From positions 62,001 to 126,000 of the forward strand of contig JBIKJA010000008.1 in assembly GCA_044361315.1 (NCBI GenBank): 64,000 nucleotides of DNA, given 5' to 3'. Positions 61,427-64,000 of the stretch are shown here, in pieces (within the stretch, counting starts at the first letter, position 1; each line of letters opens with the position of its first letter). The DNA comes from Crocinitomix sp044361315. GTDB lineage: Bacteria; Bacteroidota; Bacteroidia; Flavobacteriales_D; Crocinitomicaceae. The notes under the pieces are model-generated. The model had not been told where the DNA came from. It did not search any database and saw nothing but the letters and a program-made list of their open reading frames with translations. A program made the translations under genes and the position numbers.

Positions 61427-64000
61427 TTATCTTAACACTATTTTCTTTATCACTGTTTCGTTTTCAGATTCAATCACAGCAAAATAAACTCCTTTTGCTA
61501 ATTGACTCAAATCAAACGTAAGTGTATTGTTTGAAACATTCGTATAACGTTCAGAAACTACCTCTTCACCAATTACAGAGACAAAACGGATGAATAAATC
61601 TTTTGCCTCAATCAAGTTAAATCGAACATTGATTTCATTGGCAGTAGGATTAGGGAATATATCTAAACTTTTGTCCAGATCAATTCCAACAATTCCTGAT
61701 CCATCGTCTGCGAAAACAGTAACATCTAAACTTACTTCACAGTCTGAGTCGTCAATTACATTACATACATACGTGGTGGTTACAAGTGGCGCAACGGTTA
61801 CTGTGGCTGTATTTCCAACATAGGTAGCACCTGCATACCACGTCCAAAACGAACCACCAGTTACGGTTAAATCAATCGATTCGCCTGGGGTAATTACTAC
61901 ATCAGGACTAATGCTTGGTGAAAACGAATTAATGTTTGTTACAATAGCGACACCACTAAATTCGCAGTTAGCATCATCTTTCACCACAAAATTATAGGTA
62001 TTGGCTGTTAAACCGGTAAATGTGCTTGTTCCAACAAAGGAAGCTCCATCGTTAATTGAGTATTGATAAGGTGCACCATCTCCTCCCGTGGCATTAAACG
62101 TGACAATTCCATCAGCATCAGAACAATTTTCAGGAGTGATGGACTTGGTCACATTAATAGCTGGGTTTACTGTTAACGTGTAAACATCCGAAATATCGCT
62201 TTCACACGATCCATCTGCGATTAATCGAATAGTCCATGTTCCAGCATCAAACGATGCAGTTAAATTAGCTTCATCATAATAATAATAATCCGCTCCATCC
62301 GAAATATCCCAATAATAACTTGTTGTATTTAATGAACCAAACCCGTTCATTGTGACCTCCATTCCTTCGCATGTTTCAGTGACTGGGAAGGACACAACCG
62401 CCACCGGATCTGGACCATTTGAGGTCAACACATCCATAATTAACGAACAATCAGGCGTGCCTAAAAACACATCCGATGTGCGTGTCCATCCAACCCCACC
62501 TGTAATTAAACAACTGGTGGTACTTGTTCCAGATGGTCGGTCGGAGAAATTTGTGGTAGCAAAAACAACAGTGTCAAAACCAGCGCCGTAATTTAATAGC
62601 ATGCCTACCCAAAAATTTCCGGACACAGCAATTCCGGTTGTAAAATCGATTGTATTTATAAATCCTTCATCCAAATCCGACAAAGGAACAACTTTGGAAC
62701 CAAGAATAGCACCTGGTTCACCCGAAGCATCAGACCAAACGCGGAAGGTAACATTGCTTGCGCCACCAATATCATCTACCTGTATAATTGGAACACGAAT
62801 TCTTTTCACAAATGTTGGTCCAGGAACATTGAAAAATTCGGCATAAGCATCAACACGAAGGGCTCCGTCATCCAACGTAAGTAGCGAAGGGTAATAACCA
62901 GCTTCAGTTCCGACTGAATAATACGCTAGGTTGTCAAATTCATCTTCGGTATAATTCCGCAAAGTATCGCACGAAGCTGCACCAGCACCCCCTTCAATAA
63001 CGGAAATATAATTAGTTTTTACTTCAGTATCTGATCCTTCGCCATTGGAGGCGACAAGGGTGATTGTTTTTAATCCAGCACTGTTGAATTGTATCACCGG
63101 ATTTTCACTTGCCGCTGTTGTGCCTCCTATAAAACTTACGCCTGTCATTGGAGAAATTGTCCAACTCCAAGTAGTAGGATAATTAGTACTCAAATCTGTA
63201 AAATTTACTGATCCTGTTTCAATTACGGTGGTGATATCTGCCACGAAATTTGCAACGGGTGGCATTGGAAATGGTGTGTCGCAAACGTCAGACGTGGTTA
63301 ATTCCTCTCTAGAACCCTCTAATACTAGGTGCATTAGATTTACTTGATCCTCGGTAAACATTACGGTACAGTTCGAATAATCCATGAAATTTTCGTACTG
63401 AGTTTGAATGCCTGGGCAGGTCATTTGAGAACCTGAACAAGATCCTCCATAATTAAACGAAGGTCCTGCGTTATTAGGGGTGTCTGCCAAACCGTCATCT
63501 GTTCCACAACTTCCTGCACCGCCTCCCCATGTGTGGTCTAATCCTAAAAAGTGACCTATCTCATGCGTTAATACATGGTTTGTTGGGTCAGTACCTAAAT
63601 TATAATCAATAACAATTCCGTCAATTGAAGCCGGAGGTAATGATCCAATAGTTGGTTTGTAAGCATAACCTGCGACACCTGAACCAGCTCCGTTGGTGAT
63701 GTCACAAATCCAAATATTTAAATAACGATCGCGGTCCCAACCCTCGGTTCCGGTATCTCCACCGTCAGAACCTTTCATTTTGTTAGTTTCGGTGTCTGGA
63801 TTAAACCATACTTCTGCGGTTGGTACTCGGTGAATTCCATATTCAACCAAAGGCAAACCAACTTCATTTTGCTTAGCTAAGCAAAACTCAATGTCCGCAT
63901 TGTCAGGAATAAAACCAAAACCACTGCGAGCTTCTCCAACATCGGGATTAGAAGCACTAAAATCTTCATTCACTGCATCTAATAAGGCAATAATATCATC
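61427..64000 (-). CDS. M43 (pappalysin/cytophagalysin-like) zinc metalloprotease with type A sorting domain (partial)
   Basis: The open frame continues beyond the right edge, so the N-terminus is missing; the GTG at 63973 is only internal. 857 residues are visible. The metzincin motif is 'LTHEIGHFLGLDHTWGG' (HExxHxxGxxH), with 'CTVMFTEDQVNLM' for the Met-turn region. PKD-like and SprB-like domains follow ('TPENCSDADGIVTFNATGGD'). The last 75 residues are a T9SS type A domain ('LDIFPNPTANEINVRFNLIE', 'QLAKGVYFAVIES'). It is an extracellular protease. Confidence 0.92.
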   Translation of the reverse strand, partial: DDIIALLDAVNEDFSASNPDVGEARSGFGFIPDNADIEFCLAKQNEVGLPLVEYGIHRVPTAEVWFNPDTETNKMKGSDGGDTGTEGWDRDRYLNIWICDITNGAGSGVAGYAYKPTIGSLPPASIDGIVIDYNLGTDPTNHVLTHEIGHFLGLDHTWGGGAGSCGTDDGLADTPNNAGPSFNYGGSCSGSQMTCPGIQTQYENFMDYSNCTVMFTEDQVNLMHLVLEGSREELTTSDVCDTPFPMPPVANFVADITTVIETGSVNFTDLSTNYPTTWSWTISPMTGVSFIGGTTAASENPVIQFNSAGLKTITLVASNGEGSDTEVKTNYISVIEGGAGAASCDTLRNYTEDEFDNLAYYSVGTEAGYYPSLLTLDDGALRVDAYAEFFNVPGPTFVKRIRVPIIQVDDIGGASNVTFRVWSDASGEPGAILGSKVVPLSDLDEGFINTIDFTTGIAVSGNFWVGMLLNYGAGFDTVVFATTNFSDRPSGTSTTSCLITGGVGWTRTSDVFLGTPDCSLIMDVLTSNGPDPVAVVSFPVTETCEGMEVTMNGFGSLNTTSYYWDISDGADYYYYDEANLTASFDAGTWTIRLIADGSCESDISDVYTLTVNPAINVTKSITPENCSDADGIVTFNATGGDGAPYQYSINDGASFVGTSTFTGLTANTYNFVVKDDANCEFSGVAIVTNINSFSPSISPDVVITPGESIDLTVTGGSFWTWYAGATYVGNTATVTVAPLVTTTYVCNVIDDSDCEVSLDVTVFADDGSGIVGIDLDKSLDIFPNPTANEINVRFNLIEAKDLFIRFVSVIGEEVVSERYTNVSNNTLTFDLSQLAKGVYFAVIESENETVIKKIVLR

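Noticed and set aside
1..64000. CRISPR array, prophage, insertion sequence or defence island
   Set aside because: No regularly spaced repeats, transposase, integrase, phage structural gene or recognisable defence gene was found on either strand.

Overview
The window looks like chromosomal DNA of a low-GC Bacteroidota, probably a member of Flavobacteriales. Three signs point there. Type IX secretion (T9SS) features are present: a PorZ-like protein and several proteins with type A or gliding-type C-terminal sorting domains. Promoters carry the Bacteroidota -7 element TAnnTTTG, including one perfect TTTG-N19-TAnnTTTG upstream of tRNA-Gln. Many families are typical of the phylum (DUF3127, DUF2723, DUF5723-like barrels, SprB repeats). 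Family rank within the order cannot be fixed from sequence reading alone.

Layout. 1-2.2 kb: a partial YceI-like protein, a small secreted protein, a DUF3127 OB-fold protein with an SSB-like acidic tail, and a flavin-reductase-like protein, all on minus. 2.4-5.6 kb: a small secreted TonB-C-like gene broken by two compensating frameshifts, then an ECF sigma / membrane anti-sigma-like / beta-barrel operon ending at an intrinsic terminator. 5.6-11.7 kb (minus): an outer-membrane barrel, a polysaccharide deacetylase and a 1316-residue DUF2723 membrane protein. 11.85-12.6 kb: tRNA-Gln with promoter and terminator, a decayed tRNA-Gln-like copy and a flavo-1-like RNA element. 12.6-16 kb: rlmN with a co-transcribed secreted protein, and two small Cys-containing exported proteins. 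16.2-16.8 kb: a DUF2459 pseudogene. 16.9-21.2 kb: coaX, an outer-membrane protein, a TPR protein, lptC and a small membrane protein in one minus-strand operon. 21.3-25.4 kb: tRNA-Phe, xseAB, trpS, plsC-gatC. 25.5-33.7 kb: a fusion of a PTP-like domain with two OmpA domains, a flippase-like protein, a palindromic intergenic element, a secreted protein, an M48 protease lipoprotein, a PAP2-like protein, rpoN and dprA.

33.7-43.3 kb: a lipoprotein/Pmp3 fusion, the 2-oxoglutarate dehydrogenase genes sucA-sucB, a short hypothetical and a 1412-residue T9SS surface protein. 43.4-47.9 kb: aspartate kinase and a second-type DNA polymerase III alpha subunit with a degenerate PHP domain. 47.9-51.3 kb: an archaeal-type GAPDH-like protein overlapping a PglC-type sugar transferase, then a barrel protein and galE. 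51.4-56.6 kb: YihY, bestrophin-like, YwqK/MORN-like, LysE and exonuclease III genes. 56.7-64 kb: radA, porZ, recO and a partial M43 metalloprotease with a type A sorting domain.

Most of the window is housekeeping sequence. I see no phage, insertion sequence, CRISPR array or defence island. The points most worth following up are the pseudophosphatase-OmpA fusion, the archaeal-type GAPDH paired with a sugar transferase, the recurrent near-leaderless promoters, the structured intergenic elements and the decayed genes.
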